64,000 nt of DNA from Dipteronia dyeriana (Eukaryota; Streptophyta; Magnoliopsida; Sapindales; Sapindaceae), in NCBI GenBank assembly GCA_032871835.1, contig CM065297.1, positions 86,759,052-86,823,051 of the forward strand, in the 5' to 3' direction. The notes under the pieces were generated by a model. The model had not been told where the DNA came from and made no database searches. It saw only the letters and a list, made by a program, of their open reading frames with translations. Positions 1 through 12,867 of this stretch are shown piece after piece. Made by a program: the position numbers and the translations under genes. Within the stretch, counting starts at the first letter, position 1; each line of letters opens with the position of its first letter.

Positions 1-132
1 GATTTTGGATTTTCAAAAGCTGAAATTGTTGGTCTTAAAGAGACGAACAAGTTCCAAGAATTCTTAGAGTCAAATAATGTCCATATCTTTCATAGTAATC
101 TGATCTCCATTCGTATGTTCATCATTTGTAAG
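1..132 (+). pseudogene. Possible 3' part of an exon (open frame from window edge)
   Basis: Frame 1 is open for about 43 codons from the first base and stops at a TGA just after position 130. The sequence GTAAGT, a perfect plant splice-donor consensus, sits at about 129-134, so the frame could be an exon ending there. The peptide (beginning DFGFSKAEIV) matches no family I recognise. The sequence further right is LTR-like, so this may be a chance open frame in repeat DNA. A protein search of the 43 residues and the sequence left of the window would decide. Confidence 0.15.
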
Positions 133-229
133 TGAATCATTTTCCATTTTTATTTTATGATCAACTTGATAGATCTTATTATTTGATTAAAGAAAAATGT
201 TTAGAATAATTTTGATTCGATTTTAGGCT

Positions 230-1110
230 TGTTTGGATGAGTTTTGAAATTAGCTTTTGTATGTTCGATTGGTTATCATTTTAGCTAATTTTGAGGAATA
301 TGAACTTGAATCTAGAATACTTTGTGTTTTTGTTCTTGATTGTTGATTTCTAGGTTTAGTCACATGTTCTAAGAATTAGAATATTTTGATTGTGATTTCT
401 ATTATTCTAATCTAGTTCTTGTTTGATTAACATGCTTAGGTTTCTAGATATCTTTGTGATTGATTTTTGAAAGCATAACCTAGTTCTCTAATTGCATGTT
501 CATAGAGTGTGTTTGATCAACTTGCTCTATTTGCATATGATTGCATCATTATTGCATATGTGCACTTCACTTAGATCATTGTGTTGCGAAAGGTTGAAGT
601 CTTTTGTTGAAGTAAGTGAAGCTTTGACTAGAGCAAGAAGACTTGACTAGGAAAGTGTTCCGAATAGCCAAGCAAGGAAACTTAGTTAGGATTCGGGTGA
701 TCTAGATAACTAAGCAAGGATCCTTGTCTAGGTTCGGGAGAATCCAGATAGATAAGCAATGAATCTTTCTAGAGACGTGAGTGTCTTGGATAGGAAGTTG
801 CTTCCTATAGGTGTGACAGTCACATCTTGGATAGGAAGTAGGCAAAGTGGTTCACTAGGCTCTAAGGTAGAATTGGAGTTGATAGCTTGAAGAGTGTATC
901 ATATGTTGATTGCTTTTTGAGTTTGTATCTCTTATTTGTCATAGTGAATTACGGTTTACCGGTGGTTGTGGATTCAACCCGTGGATATTTCTTCTTTTGA
1001 GGTATTACACGTAAAAATCTCTTGTGTTGATTTTCGTGTTTTAGTTTCTTTACTTACATTAACTTGTACTGTTTTAACACTTGCTTGATTGAATTCATAT
1101 TAACATGTTA
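230..1110 (+). repeat. LTR-like fragment of the B copia family, plus orientation
   Basis: This block is the diverged reverse complement of parts of the three B-family LTRs elsewhere in the window. Shared landmarks are the stretch with TTGCGAAAGGTTGAAGTC (about 590), several TAGCCAAGCAAGG-type minisatellite units (630-790), and the block around CGGTTTACCGGTGGTTGTGG (about 950-970) followed by ACGTAAAAATC. The LTR end is not visible; homology fades at about 1080-1110, where the next repeat array begins. It is either a solo LTR remnant or the edge of another element whose body lies left of the window. Divergence is clearly higher than between the other B copies. Confidence 0.55.
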
Positions 1111-3365
1111 AAATAGCCCCTATTTTATTCATTTAATTTCTTTGATTCTTTTTACATTAACCATATATATATTTGGAAGTAAAATTATAAATACAATCGT
1201 TAAAATTTATATAATTACTTAATATATCAGTTTTAGTAAGATTTTAATTATACCATCCCTTATATTTTCTTTGAAAGTCAAATGACAAATACAAGCCTTC
1301 GAGTTTGTAGAATTACTTAATAGATATATTTTAGTAATAGTAACACAATAGAGATTGTATGGTAATTTCTAAAATTTATTGAAATAAAATTAGAAAAACA
1401 TAGGGGATACAATGGTGCAATAAAGAGAGAAAAAGAGACACCATAAGCTTACCAAACAAAACCTGATTTTGCTTCGGCTTTTACAGGTGAGTTTTTAGAT
1501 ATAGATTAATATTTTTTAAATTTTGGGTCACTTGAAAGTGAAATAGTTTTGCTTTCTATGAATTTTTAAGTACTGAATTACATCGATTGTGTGATTGCTA
1601 CTCAAATATATGAACTGTGTTCTTGAAGAGTTGAATAAAATGATTCAAATTTATAAATCTTTCAATGTATGAGCTTTACAATTTTGTACTAATTAACAAC
1701 GTAAAACTCAACTATATTAACATATTTATATTGTTATTATTTTCTTATCTTGTAAGATACGACTCAAGTATTGATACGAACATGTGTCCAAAAAAAACTA
1801 GTACTATATATAAAGGAGCGAGTTGTGGCCCCTTATCTTTTCACTTCAAGTTTATATAATTTTTTTTATATATCTTTGAACGTAAAATTACGGATATAAC
1901 ACTTACAGTTTATACAATTATTTAGTAGGCAGATCTTAATAATATTTCAATTATAACATCTCTTATACTTACGGTGAACGTCAAATGACAAATACGACCC
2001 TTCGAGTTTGTATTTTGCTTAATAGATAGTCTTTAGTACTAGTAACACAACAGGGACTGTAATTCAATTCTAACACAGTAGATTTTCAGACATAAATATA
2101 TAAAAGAGAGAACGGTCGGCTATAATTATAGGCCCCCTATTTTTTTCTTTTAATTTCTTTGAACATAAATTATGGTTATAACCATTCAAATTTTTATAAT
2201 TTTCGTTTTTTTATCTTTGAACGTAAAATTACTGATATGACCCTTAAAGTTTATACAATTACTTAGTAGATAAGTCTTATTAAGATTTCAATTATAATAA
2301 CCCTTATATTTGTGTTGAACATCGAATGACAAATACAAACCTTCGGGTTTGTATAGTTTCTTGATATATAGGTCTTAGTAATAGTAACAAAACATGGATT
2401 GTAATTCAAAATTCTAACACACTAGATTTTCAGAGATAAAAAATAAGGATAAATTTATCTATTTTGTATTAACTATATAAAAAGAGGGAGTTGGTCGGTG
2501 AATTATAGCATTCCATTTTTTATTTGAAAGTAAAATTACAGATACAACCCTTAAAGTTTATATAATTAATTGAATGATCACAATATGGACTGTTTATAAA
2601 TTTACCATTTACATTATAATTAAAAATTAAAAGGTGAATTGAAAGTAAAATTACAGCCCCTTTTTATCATTTAATTTCTTTGACTCTTTTTCTAATAACC
2701 ATATATATATGTGTGTGTGTGGAAGTAAAATTATAAATACAGCCCTTAAATTTTAAATAATTACTTAATATATAGGTTTTAGTAAGATTTTAATTGTAGC
2801 ATCCCTTATATTTTCTTTGAAAGTCAAATGACAAATACAAGCCTTCGAGTTTGTAGAATTACTTAATATTCATATTTTAGTAATAGTAACACAACAGAGA
2901 TTGTATAGTAATTTCTAAAAATTATTAAAATAAAATTAGAAAAACAGAGGAGATACAATAGTGCAATAAAGAGAGAAAAAGAGACACTGGAAGCTTACTA
3001 AACAAAACCCGATTTTACTTCGGCTTTTACAGGTGCGTTTTTAGATATAGATTAATATTTTTAAAATTTTAGGTCACTTGAAAGTGAAATAGTTTTGCTT
3101 TCTATGAATTTTTAAGTACTGAATTACTTCGATTGTGTGATTGACAACTAAATTGTTACTCAAATACATGAACTGCGTTATTGAAGAGTTTAAGAAAGTG
3201 ATTTAAATTTATAATTCTTTTAATGAATGAGTTTTATTATTTTGTACCAATTAACAACGTAAAACTCTACTATATTAATATATTTATATTGTTATTATTT
3301 TCTTATTTTGCAAAGATACGATTCAGGTATCGATACGCTTACATGTGCTCTAAAACCTAGTTAAT
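1090..3365 (+). repeat. Array of diverged 0.25-0.7 kb repeats, Helitron-like ends
   Basis: A module with landmarks GTAAAATTA, TCAAATGACAAATAC and CCTTCGAGTTTGTA recurs at about 1160-1400, 1870-2080, 2205-2430, 2520-2590 (partial) and 2720-2960. The long unit 1150-1810 is repeated at 2695-3360, including CGGCTTTTACAGGT and the terminal block with GATACGA. The two long units end in ACTAGT and CCTAGT followed by AT-rich DNA, which fits the 3' CTRR of Helitrons inserted before T. I see no Rep/helicase coding sequence, so these would be non-autonomous copies inserted next to or inside each other. The terminal hairpin is not convincing, so the Helitron call is tentative. The repeat structure itself is plain. 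Confidence 0.5.
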
Positions 3366-3519
3366 ATAAAAAAAGAATAGTCTTATAAGAATAATATATA
3401 AGAATAATATATAAAAATAAATTTTGTTTATAAAATTTATAATTTTAGGGCCTGTTTCTCCACTAATTTAATTGAAAGTTTTAATTCTTTTTTTTTTTCA
3501 TTTTCTTTATTTGAAACTA

Positions 3520-5000
3520 AGAACATTTCCAATACAAATATTCCTTTTTAGGTTTCTAACTAGTAACACATCAACATATATATTGAATATGGCTTCACTT
3601 TGATAATTGTTTTTAAGAAATGCATATTCTCAATTTCTCATATCCAACGCAATTATCTAAAATTAAATATGTATTCATTCTTGACCAATCATCTTAAAAT
3701 ATTTATTTCTCTCTCTCTCTCATCTTTTATTTTAAATCAAATTTGTATCCATTTTTGACAAATCATTTATCTCATCCTCTCCCCTTTTTTATTTTACAAT
3801 TAAATGAGGTGTAATATTATTTATGGGAAAAAGTTAGAAATTCTAGTCAGCATTTCTAGGAGAGTTTTTAAAGTTTGAGCATCTTCAATGCTATTAGAGC
3901 ATCTCCAATGTAAATATATATTTTTGAGTTACTAAATAGTGTCATATCACCATTTCTATTTATTATGGGCCCACTTTTGAATTTTTTTAGAGAAATGCAT
4001 ATTCGCATCTCCAATACAATAATCTAAAATAAAATATGCATCCATTTTATGACAAATCATAATAAAATAATTATTCCACTATCTCTCCTCTGTAATTTTA
4101 CAATTAAATGAGCTTTAATATTATTGGTGGAAAGAGCTAGAAATCCTAGTCAGCATTTCTAGATGAGTTTCTAAAATTAGAAACCCAAATCCATATTCTA
4201 TAACTTTTTCTTTGTCACATCATCTCCAGATTAAAGTTAGATAATTGCATTTGAGAGAGATTTTCTAACTTTTTAACTATCTATCCTATGTGGCATTCAA
4301 TTTTCTCCAGATGCATATTTGCCTTAGAGATGCTCTTATGCATTTGGAGAAAATGGAGTACCACCTAGGATAATTAGATAATGAGGTAGAAAAAACCTCT
4401 CAAATACAATTATCTAACTTCACTATGGAGGTGATGTGATAAACTTTGTTTTAAAGAAAATGGAATTGGGTTTCTAACTTTAGAAACTATCTTAGAAATA
4501 CTGATTATGATTTAACTTTTTCCCACCAATAATATTACACCTTATTTAATTGTAAAAGAAAAAAAAGGAGAGAGAATGATATAAATGTTGTAATATAATT
4601 GGTCAAAATGGATACATATTTGATTTAAAATAAAAGAGGGGGAAGAGAGAGAGTGAAATAAATGTTTGAGTATGATTTCTCAAAATGGATACATATTTGA
4701 TTTTAGATAATTTCATTGGAGATGAAAATATGCATTTTTAAATTTTTTTTGACAAAGTGGATCCTTATTCAATATATATGTTGATGTGTCACTAGTTATA
4801 AACCTAAAATTACATATTTACATTGGAGATGCTCTTGAAAATTCAACTACATATTCTCTACAAAAAAATTTGTCACATCGCCTCCATACTCAAGTTAGAT
4901 AATTACATTGGAGAGGTTTTTTCAACCTTATTATCTAACTATCCTATGTGGCACTAAATTTTCTCCAAATGCATCATAGCATTGGAGGTGCTCTAAGAAA
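3520..5000. mobile_element. Nested foldback MITE complex with GAGCATCTCCAATG ends
   Basis: The motif AGAGCATCTCCAATG or its complement appears at about 3525 (diverged), 3897, 4336, 4835 and 4995. The arm at 3525-3890 and a second copy at 3897-4200 are inverted relative to 4440-4850: TAACACATCAACATATATA on the left is matched by its complement near 4780. A second module, with TCTCCAGATGCAT and CTATCCTATGTGGCA, occurs at 4200-4335, inverted at 4345-4470, and again direct at 4850-4995. This fits two or three related short inverted-repeat elements inserted into one another. There is no coding capacity. These ends are common in eudicot MITEs; I cannot assign the superfamily because no target duplication is clear. 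Confidence 0.65.
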
Positions 5001-5153
5001 TCATATGTAAACATTGAATTAGATAAAGGAAGAATTGTGAAAATCTCTCAAAGGTCTAAACCTTTTTTTTAAAATAATAATTTATTATGTAACAAAAATA
5101 CCTTGAAATTTCAAAATTTAGCCATAAAACTCTAGAGGATTTATATATATATA

Positions 5154-6570
5154 TGAAAATACATAAAGTGTGCCTAATACAGCATAGAGGGGATGAATAG
5201 GTCACCTAATAATAACAATCAAGCAATCAACGGAATATATATGTACGGAAAACAATAAAACAAGTTGATTGATTAATATTTGAAACCCTCCAACTGGGCA
5301 AAACTCTTGGGCTATCCATCTAGCCACTTATGGTCATCAAATCCACTATTTGAATGAAAGTTAACAATCTAGATTGACCTATAATGAAACTATACTTGGT
5401 CACTAACACATTCAATTCTACTCGCGGGTCTTTACTAGTGATTCTAAACCAAATGCTTGTGAATAAAAACTCTTAGTCACAAGACTTGACTCGAGAAGAA
5501 ATTAAATAACCTAAGTGAATATACTAAAATATTCTAAATGAAATTAATGCTACAAAAAACCAAATGCTTAATTAGGAATATAAATATGCATTCAACAATT
5601 CATAGTTATCTAGTTCTAGACGCAAAAGATAAAGACTTAGCTAGAGATGGCAAGAATGTACTGGATGCAAGCTATCATGAAGAGACAATCTCAATCACAA
5701 AACAATAACTAAACTATATTCAAGATAAGCTTAAGAAAATGAGTCATCCATTTAATCATACAATAAATGCTAAACCTAGGTAAGGAGGAACAATAATTGT
5801 AATAAAGAAATCTAAAAACATGTTCAACTTACCTAATCATGAAAACAAAGAAGACTCTTGTGTGGATGATGAATGAAGTTGTTAGATGCATAAATTGATT
5901 GGGTAAAGATGAAGTCTTAGAGCTTTTGTCACTTAAGGAACTCTTTCTCACACTAATATCTAAATTTTTAAGCTCTAAAAAACGGCTGGAATAAAACGAT
6001 GAAGAATATATATGAAGCCCAAGAAAAACTACGTCGTTTTGAATATGATCTAAAAAATATGAGTCAAAACTGCAGTGTATGCTGCGCGGTTCGTGCAAAG
6101 GTCCAGACCGTGGTGCACACCACTCGGAAGCCTTTGGAAAACTTCACGGATAAAACTGTTGGACATGTAACGTGCACACACCGCGTAACCAACCGTATAT
6201 ACATCACTGAAATGTACCGCGGTTCATGCATGGTGAATCGCGGAAAAAGATAAACTCTCTTTTCAAACACATCAAAACACACCTAACCTATATGAATATT
6301 GTGCAAGTGTGAAGTGAGTGAAATGCACACAAAAAGGAAGCACAATTAACATGCAAGATTAATTATTGTATGCAAGCTAGTGAGTGTGTGCAACTAGATC
6401 TCTTCAAGAAGTTAAGGACAAGAGTTATACCTTTGAAGAGCTCTTGAGCTTGAGGTTTTGGGGATGCCATTGAAGCTTGATCACAATGAGGAGCCTAATC
6501 TACCCTTACATACTAAACCCCAATGTCATTTGTCAACGAAATAAGCTAATCAAAATATGAGGAACATACA
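5154..6570 (-). mobile_element. 3' LTR of Element 1 (Ty1-copia, A family)
   Basis: Read on the minus strand, the LTR starts TGTATGTTCC at 6570 and ends GTATTTTCA at 5154, about 1.4 kb. It aligns with the two LTRs of Element A+, including the block near the 3' end that carries TGTATTAGGCACAC. It is preceded on its own strand by the polypurine tract AAATGAGGAGAT, as expected for a 3' LTR. Left of it lies TA-rich DNA (5149-5153 atata). The partner 5' LTR is at 44285, almost 38 kb away, because later elements inserted between them. The 5' LTR is truncated, so no target duplication can be checked. Confidence 0.8.
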
Positions 6571-6855
6571 ATCTCCTCATTTGGCTATTTCGTGACAAAA
6601 ACCATCACTCACAAATAAACAAGCAAAGGGTCAACAAAATTTTTTGTATATTACAAAGAGATACCTAAAGTCTAGATCTTCAAGTCTTCAAGATCTTATA
6701 GAATAAACACTCCCTCCAAAGCATAGCAACTATATTTTTTAAGACAAGTGTATGTGAGGTGATCAAACAATGAAATCTCAAATATAAAAGCGTATGTATT
6801 AATGTCAAGCAATATGAAATAGTGCAATGCAATGCTCCCCATAAATGGGTGGGTT

Positions 6856-6889
<34 letters not shown>

Positions 6890-7830
6890 ACAAAGTATAA
6901 TTCTCCCACAAAAAACAACATAGCAAAAAAAGATCTTCCCTATCTTTCCTAAATACTACGCCCATTTTTTTTCATGATTTAGGCAAATGAGTATCCCCAA
7001 TAGAGTTGCTTAGTAAAGAGAGTTATTAGCACAAAAGATATTTGCATAATCATATACACGAACTTTATACAACTTAAATATTTGAGAGAGATTCAAGGAG
7101 ATTTAATTTAAGAAGAATGTGTGAAGTTGTTGCTTTATATGAAAGACATATACCATCAAAGTTCAAGCAATGGTATTTGGCAAAGCAAACATCAAAAGGG
7201 TTTCCAAAGAATTCAAACCAATTTGTACCCTTTTGTCATAAGCAAACAAGATATAATTTCTAAAAAATTTGTGAGAAAATAGCAACTATATCAATCCTTA
7301 AAGGCAAACCAAGACATGGATATATAAAATCCTAATTGATTTTTTTGGATGAGACATCAGTATGACAGTAACCTTGTTTACACCTTTAAGAAGAGAGACT
7401 TTACTACATTGGATGCAACATCCTTATTGAATTAATGGATACAAGATCCTTATTGATTGTAGTCTTATCATTTGGTTTCACACACATTTGCATTCAAAGT
7501 AGAGTAGTCAAAGATATCATGCATATCAATTCATGCATGTCATAATAAAGGTCTCATGTCATGGAGATAAATTATAGGACATTCAAGCATACTTCAAAAG
7601 TAATTCTCGTAGTCCAAAAATGTATTATTGAACAAACAAATGACATGGATTACAAACAAAGACTCGGTCCACACTTATTATATAAAATACCATATAAGCA
7701 TATATGTGCAACCAAGTTTCTCAAGCAATTAATGAAGAAGCATAAATTTGATCAAATTTTTTCACATTACAATAATTTAAGTTCGCTCTCTTTGCTTGAG
7801 CTCTCTTCATGGGGTCGAAAACAAACCACA
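6571..7830 (-). other. Untranslated 3' region of Element 1 internal sequence
   Basis: This stretch between the end of RNase H and the 3' LTR has no supported coding sequence. It corresponds to 20990-22213 of Element A+: both share TTTGATCA/TTGATCAA-flanked text, the word GTAACCCAT followed by GGGGAGCATT, and the polypurine tract before the LTR. Open frames here on either strand (for example 7561-7884 +) are not conserved as proteins between the two copies. The poly-C run at 6857 lies inside it. Confidence 0.6.
6857..6889. repeat. Poly(C) homopolymer, 33 bases
   Basis: An uninterrupted run of 33 C on the plus strand within the 3' non-coding part of Element 1. The equivalent place in Element A+ (about 21840-21880) holds only short G-rich words on the element's sense strand. 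Its length may be an assembly estimate. Confidence 0.95.
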
Positions 7831-8352
7831 TCAAGGCATATGGAAAATCTCAATAGACCTACTAAGTGCTTTGAACCTAGTTAAATCTAAGGGCTTTGTG
7901 AATAAGTCCGCTAGTTGATCATTGGTTCCAACATGTTCAAGTGCAATGCATTTGTTCTCATGAAGCTCCCTAATAAGGTGACATCTAATATCTGTATGCT
8001 TAGTCCTAGAGTGCTGAACTGGATTCTTGGAAATGATAATGGCACTCAAATTATCACAATAAAGGGTTAGATTACCTTGATTAAAGTTGTAGTCCACAAG
8101 TATTTGTTTCATTCTTAGGAGTTGTGTGCAAGCACTCCCCACGACAAATGTATTCCGCCTCAGTTGTGGAAAAAGAGATAAAGTTTTGCTTATTGTAAAA
8201 CCCAGAGAAAGGCTATTCCTAAGGAAGAAGAAACCGCTCGATGTACCCTTCTAGTCATCATAATTCCTTATCCAATCTGCATCACTAAAGCCAACTAAAC
8301 TAGTATTAATGTCAAACGATTACCATATCCCGTAATTGGATGTCCCATTCTC
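7831..8352 (-). pseudogene. RNase H domain of Element 1 pol (decayed)
   Basis: The minus strand encodes the C-terminal part of a Ty1-copia RNase H. The open part 8142-7831 reads LYCDNLSAIIISKNPVQHSR, then HTDIRCHLIRE and DQLADLFTKPL, diagnostic of the end of copia pol (C-DN-SA, K-HI-H, AD-TKPL blocks). Codons from 8352 to 8143 contain breaks, including changes around the catalytic region near the ATTC-rich stretch at 8140-8170. In the intact family this domain removes the RNA strand during reverse transcription. It follows RT in the usual copia order and precedes the 3' non-coding region. Stops and a frameshift make it non-functional. Confidence 0.85.
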
Positions 8353-9233
8353 TTATTGATTGATTCTCTTCACTATTGAAAGATGGGAGTCATTGAGATC
8401 TGTTTGATACCTAGCACGCACACCAATGTAAAAAGCTATATCCAGCCTACTTACGGTCAAGTAAAGCAAGCTACCAACCCTGTCATGATAAAAGCTTTGG
8501 TCTACACTCTTGTCACTAGCGTCTTTGCATAGCTTTAAGGTGGTACTCAGGGGTGTGTCACAATGTTTGGCATTCTCAATGCCAAACTTCTTCACTAGGT
8601 TCCTTGCATATTTAGCTTGAGTTATATATATCCCATCATACATTTGCTTAATATGTAAACCTAAAAAATAGTTCAATTCTCCCACCACACTCTTCTCAAA
8701 TTCATGATACAAGAAATCAACAAAATTTTAAACTTTTGACTCATTGGTGGATCTAAAAACTATATCATCAACAGAGATTTGAGCTATCAAGATCTCATCT
8801 TTCTTGCTCTTGATGAAAAGTGTTTTGTCAACATTGATTCTAGAGTAATCATTATCGATAAGGAATTGAGTGAAGTGCTCATATAACACCTTTGAAGCCT
8901 GTTTTATCCTATATAAAACCTTCTAGAGGTAATAGACATGATTATGGTTGTATGGATCCACAAACCCCTTAGGTTGCTCAACAAACACTTCCTCTTGTAA
9001 GAAGTCATTGAGGAAGGCACTTTTAACATTCATTTGGTGAAATTTGAACTTGTACACATATGAAATGGACAAGAGAAGCCCTATAAACTCAAGAGGAGCA
9101 ATAGGAGCAAATGTTTCCTCAAAATCAATACCCTTAATTTGATATTACCTTAGTGCCACAAGCCTAGCCTTGTTACGCACAATGTTGTCATCTTTATCTG
9201 ATATGTTCTTAAACTCCCATTTGGTGCCTATGA
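8353..9233 (-). pseudogene. Reverse transcriptase of Element 1 pol (left part, decayed)
   Basis: Reading from 9233 down, the minus strand gives GTKWEFKNISDKDDNIVRNK, the start of the copia RT, and later ELNYFLGLHIKQ, YARNLVKKFGIE, DTPLSTTLKL and GSLLYLTVSRLDIAF, the usual motif order. The catalytic YVDD box reads SVDD (8764-8775), so the motif tyrosine codon has mutated to serine. In-frame stops break the domain between 8713 and 9230. The upstream end of the gene is not lost: it continues at 14288, because the solo LTR S1 (9234-14282) landed between two codons' worth of sequence here. Inactive relic. Confidence 0.88.
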
Positions 9234-9404
9234 TTTAAGGACCTCCATTTTATGATTGACTTATTTCATGAAAAATCACATTGGGGATGATCTTGTAATG
9301 GGTAGCTTAAGTTCTTGATGGCAAGCTTTCAAGCACTCCGTGACTTCAAGAGCGAAATGTATATCAACTTGACTTTGTCGTTTGATGTGTTTGGGTGCAC
9401 ACAC

Positions 9405-12166
9405 TGAAAATACCTACAAGGTTATGAACTAAAGAACCTAGGGGGTGAAAAGGTTGACACTCTATTTTTTAAAACTTTTTTGATCATTTTGTCAAACACT
9501 TGGTGAGCATACAATTAACAATTAATATGATTGTTAGTATATAACAACTATCACATGTAAGCTCAATTAACCACCCTTAGTCTACAAATATAAATTCACA
9601 AATGTGATACACATAATAGATATACAAAACAAGAAACAATGTATCTCATATACAAGTATATTAAATGCAAAGCAAATTCCACAAGCTGAACTTTGAATAT
9701 TACAATGTAAATTCACTAAGTAAAACTTTACACTTATAGAGTTTCACAAGATACAATGTTCAAACACTAAAAAGATAGAGACAAATATTGATTCAACAAA
9801 GTATTAGTTACTCAAACTTATCAAGATTCTTGTTTACAAGGATATTCAATGTAGATTCAACAAGATACAATCAATCACATATAAAAATATAAAAGAGTTT
9901 GAGTTAAAGACATTTGACACATTATTTTTACGTGGTAAAACCCCTAAAGAGGAAACATCCATGGGTTGATTCCACAACCACAGGTAAAACCACATTTCAT
10001 TAGTTGGATAAAAGTACACCCTCATAAGTGAAGAATTCACATGATACACTTCATATTGGATATCTCTTCTATCCTACCCGCAGGCTTTCTACTAATGAAA
10101 TACTTTCCTACTTGCTTAGCTTTCCGGATCACCCTGATCCTAGTCAAGACTTCTTGCTTAGCTTTTCGGATCACCCCGATCCTAGCCAAGCCTCATTGCT
10201 TAGCTTCCCGGATCTGATCCTAGCTAAGACTCATTTGCTCAAATTGAAGCTTCACACTCCAACAAGAGACTTCTACCTTTCGCAAAGCCAATGATCTAAG
10301 TGTAATGCAAATAATGTAAACACATACAACATAGAATATGTGATCAAAATATTCTATAGAAACTAGAAATGATCAATGAGTAAACAAAGTATGATTTTCT
10401 AGTTTACAATCCAAACAACAATGTCATCACACAAATGATGCATGTATATATGAAATGTATGGATTAGGTAGACTTCATGAAGAACTAGTCATAGTCTTCA
10501 AAGCACACAAAACAAGATTGCCTAGATCTTGAAAAGTGAACAAAAACCTACGTGAAACACCTAACACATATCAATTCCTAGATTTTATTCATATAACTAA
10601 AGTTTGAAAACATATCATATCCATGTAGTACATATTCAAGACTTTAGAACTAAAACCAAAACTGCTAGTATCAAATAATATGATAATTGAAATTCACTAG
10701 CAATCATTTAGAGCATATATTCACAAAATAATCAATTAAATCCTAATAGGCTCTAAATATACAACAAAATGTGCTAATCCTAAATATATTTAATTAAAGA
10801 GATCTAGCACATGTAAAAGGCTATCAATCATCAAATACATTCAATTGAAGCACAAATAGCCCTAGATAATAAGCTAGTCACAATACAACTCACAAGCATG
10901 TGAAAACATAGATTTATGAAAACATAGATTTATGAAAACCTAACTCACATACAAGTCTCTAATTAAGCACACCAAGATTTTAATTGAAGTTCTATCTCTT
11001 AATAGCTAGTGTTCAAGTAGCATACACATATAAAAGAAACCCAATGTAATTGAAGATCATAAAGCTCAAAATACAAGAGATAAATCAAATACCTTGATAA
11101 AATGTGCAGCCACGAAATTTGAATAGAACCACCACAAAACTTAAACAAAAGGTTTCAAAATTGCTTGAAAAAGATAAAAAAAAAATTCAATACAAAGATT
11201 CTCCAACTTGAATCACTCAAATCGGATGTGAAATGAGTGAGATATGGTGTTTGAAAGTTGAGAGAATTTTGAGAGAAAATTCTGCACATTTTTCTTCTTG
11301 AAATGAAAATGAGATGGAAACGTGAATTTAAAGGAGGGAGATGATTTGGAGAGGAGATCTTCACGGGTGGCAAGTGGTGCCACACCACATCACTTTCCCA
11401 TGGAGGCAAGTGGACCTCACAATGACAGAAGGCATCCCTTCCCATGTTGCTCACGCGCCTCCTCGGGAAAGGGGTACAAATGGCACTTTGACATTTCTTG
11501 TTCCCTCGTGCTCTTCTCATGTTCTGCAATCGTATTTCAACCTCCAAACTCTGAATTCGAATCCATTTTCAGATTAGGAGCCATAACTCTCTCATGAACA
11601 AGGATATCAAAAAACTTTCACAAAAAGTATGAGAATCAACTCAACACATCAAGATGAAAACCGTGTGCGACAAAGACACAGAAAGTTTCATAACTTCCAA
11701 CTCGGAACTCAAAATCTAATGAATGAGTAACCAAAATGACCAAAACTCAATAAGAATAATATGTGAATATTTTCAAGTCTGATATAATGAATACACAAGC
11801 AAAAAAACACATGAACATACAAGTATGTCATTTCATAGATATAATTCTATATCATGTAATTTTACAAAGTTTGTCAATTTAAATCTAATGCATGTGCATA
11901 CATTAATTTGTGTGTGTATGTGTTATACGAATTGAGAAAAATAATGCAGGGACACATGGATGTGCCTTAATAGCCTTACAAGAGGAAAAACATCTAAATT
12001 ACCTTTGATGTGCTTTAAAGCTTGTTCTTCTTTGAAGTCTTCTCATTGCTTGACAAGTTGTCATTCTTTCTTGAAGCTTAAATCACACAAACCTAGACAA
12101 CTAATCAATACAAGAGAAATATTTGTTTGATATGGAATTATGCTAACACACCTCACAAACCTGACA
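9405..12166 (-). mobile_element. Solo LTR B1 (B family) nested in S1
   Basis: On the minus strand it begins TGTCAGG at 12166 and ends GTATTTTCA at 9405, about 2.76 kb. It is homologous along its length with the two LTRs of Element C. It sits within the S1 LTR after GGGTGCACACAC, where the A family has an uninterrupted GGTGCACACACTCAC. Flanks are cacac (9400-9404) and cacat (12167-12171), a five-base duplication with one mismatch. Features shared with other B LTRs are the ACGTGGTAAAAC block (9930), the 48-bp minisatellite (10108) and a GC-richer patch at 11330-11570. No primer-binding site or gag follows, so it is solo. Short open frames at 10028-10294 and 11155-11597 are not conserved and are not called. 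Confidence 0.82.
10108..10232. repeat. LTR minisatellite, 3 units of ~48 bp (B1)
   Basis: Units carry CTTGCTTAGCTTTCCGGATC, then CACCCCGATCCTAG and CAAGACTT. Each has the inverted pair GGATC…GATCC with a 5-base spacer; the third unit has lost the spacer. The same minisatellite is at 15040-15205, at 29745-29768 plus 38881-39030, and (diverged, reversed) at 630-790. Confidence 0.85.
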
Positions 12167-12867
12167 CACATACACACGCTTCATGCATGCTTTTCTCATC
12201 TTGCATTTTTGTTCTAATTGTTTATATGTATGCATCCTTTACATATCTCACACATGCATTTTGTTGTTAGACTTAAATGTGGTTTTGTGTGGTGTAGTTT
12301 GTTTATATTTGATTGATCAAAAACATCCACGCTTACACAATGGTGTACTTGTCTTAGCACGATAGGTGACCACTTGATATGGTCCCAGTTCGCGGGTCAA
12401 TGTTCACGATTCCATACCAGTGAAGTCACCCGTGAAGTCATCTCTAGTGTATTTCTAGTCTCAATTCGGGGGGTCCCTACCCTTAAAGTCACCAGTGAAG
12501 TCATCTCTGGTGTGTTTCTGGTTCCAGTTTACGGGTCATTGCCCATGAAGTCACCAATAAAATCTCTCCAATAGGTTTTCTGGTCCCAGTTCACGGGTGT
12601 TTCGTGGGTTCCTAGCCGTGAAGTAGACCCGAGAACGTTGCTGTGTTTGCCCTACTTCTTTAAAACATCGTAGCTTTATTTATACCCTATGTATTCATCA
12701 TCTTATTTCCTATTTCGATCCAGGACTCATATTTTCATATCATAGTGAGAGAAAGAGTTCACTTAAAGAGAGAAGTCCCAAGATTGATTCTTTAACTCTC
12801 CAAACCTCAAAACCCATCCTCTTCTTGCATCAATAAGCATCTTTAAGGCATGGGTCTTAATCATTAG

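Noticed and set aside
6696..6965. Minus-strand 89-codon frame with polyglycine
   Set aside because: The glycine run is the C33 homopolymer; the frame lies in the 3' non-coding part of Element 1 and is not conserved in Element A+.
11155..11597. Overlapping frames on both strands in the GC-richer part of B1
   Set aside because: Not conserved in the other two B LTRs; no domain.
12141..12148. Initial B-family LTR end at the TGTTGGCATAATT-type word (also 16985 and 40732)
   Set aside because: The perfect ttatg duplication at 40753 and the polypurine tract at 17006 place the true LTR start about 20 bases further out.
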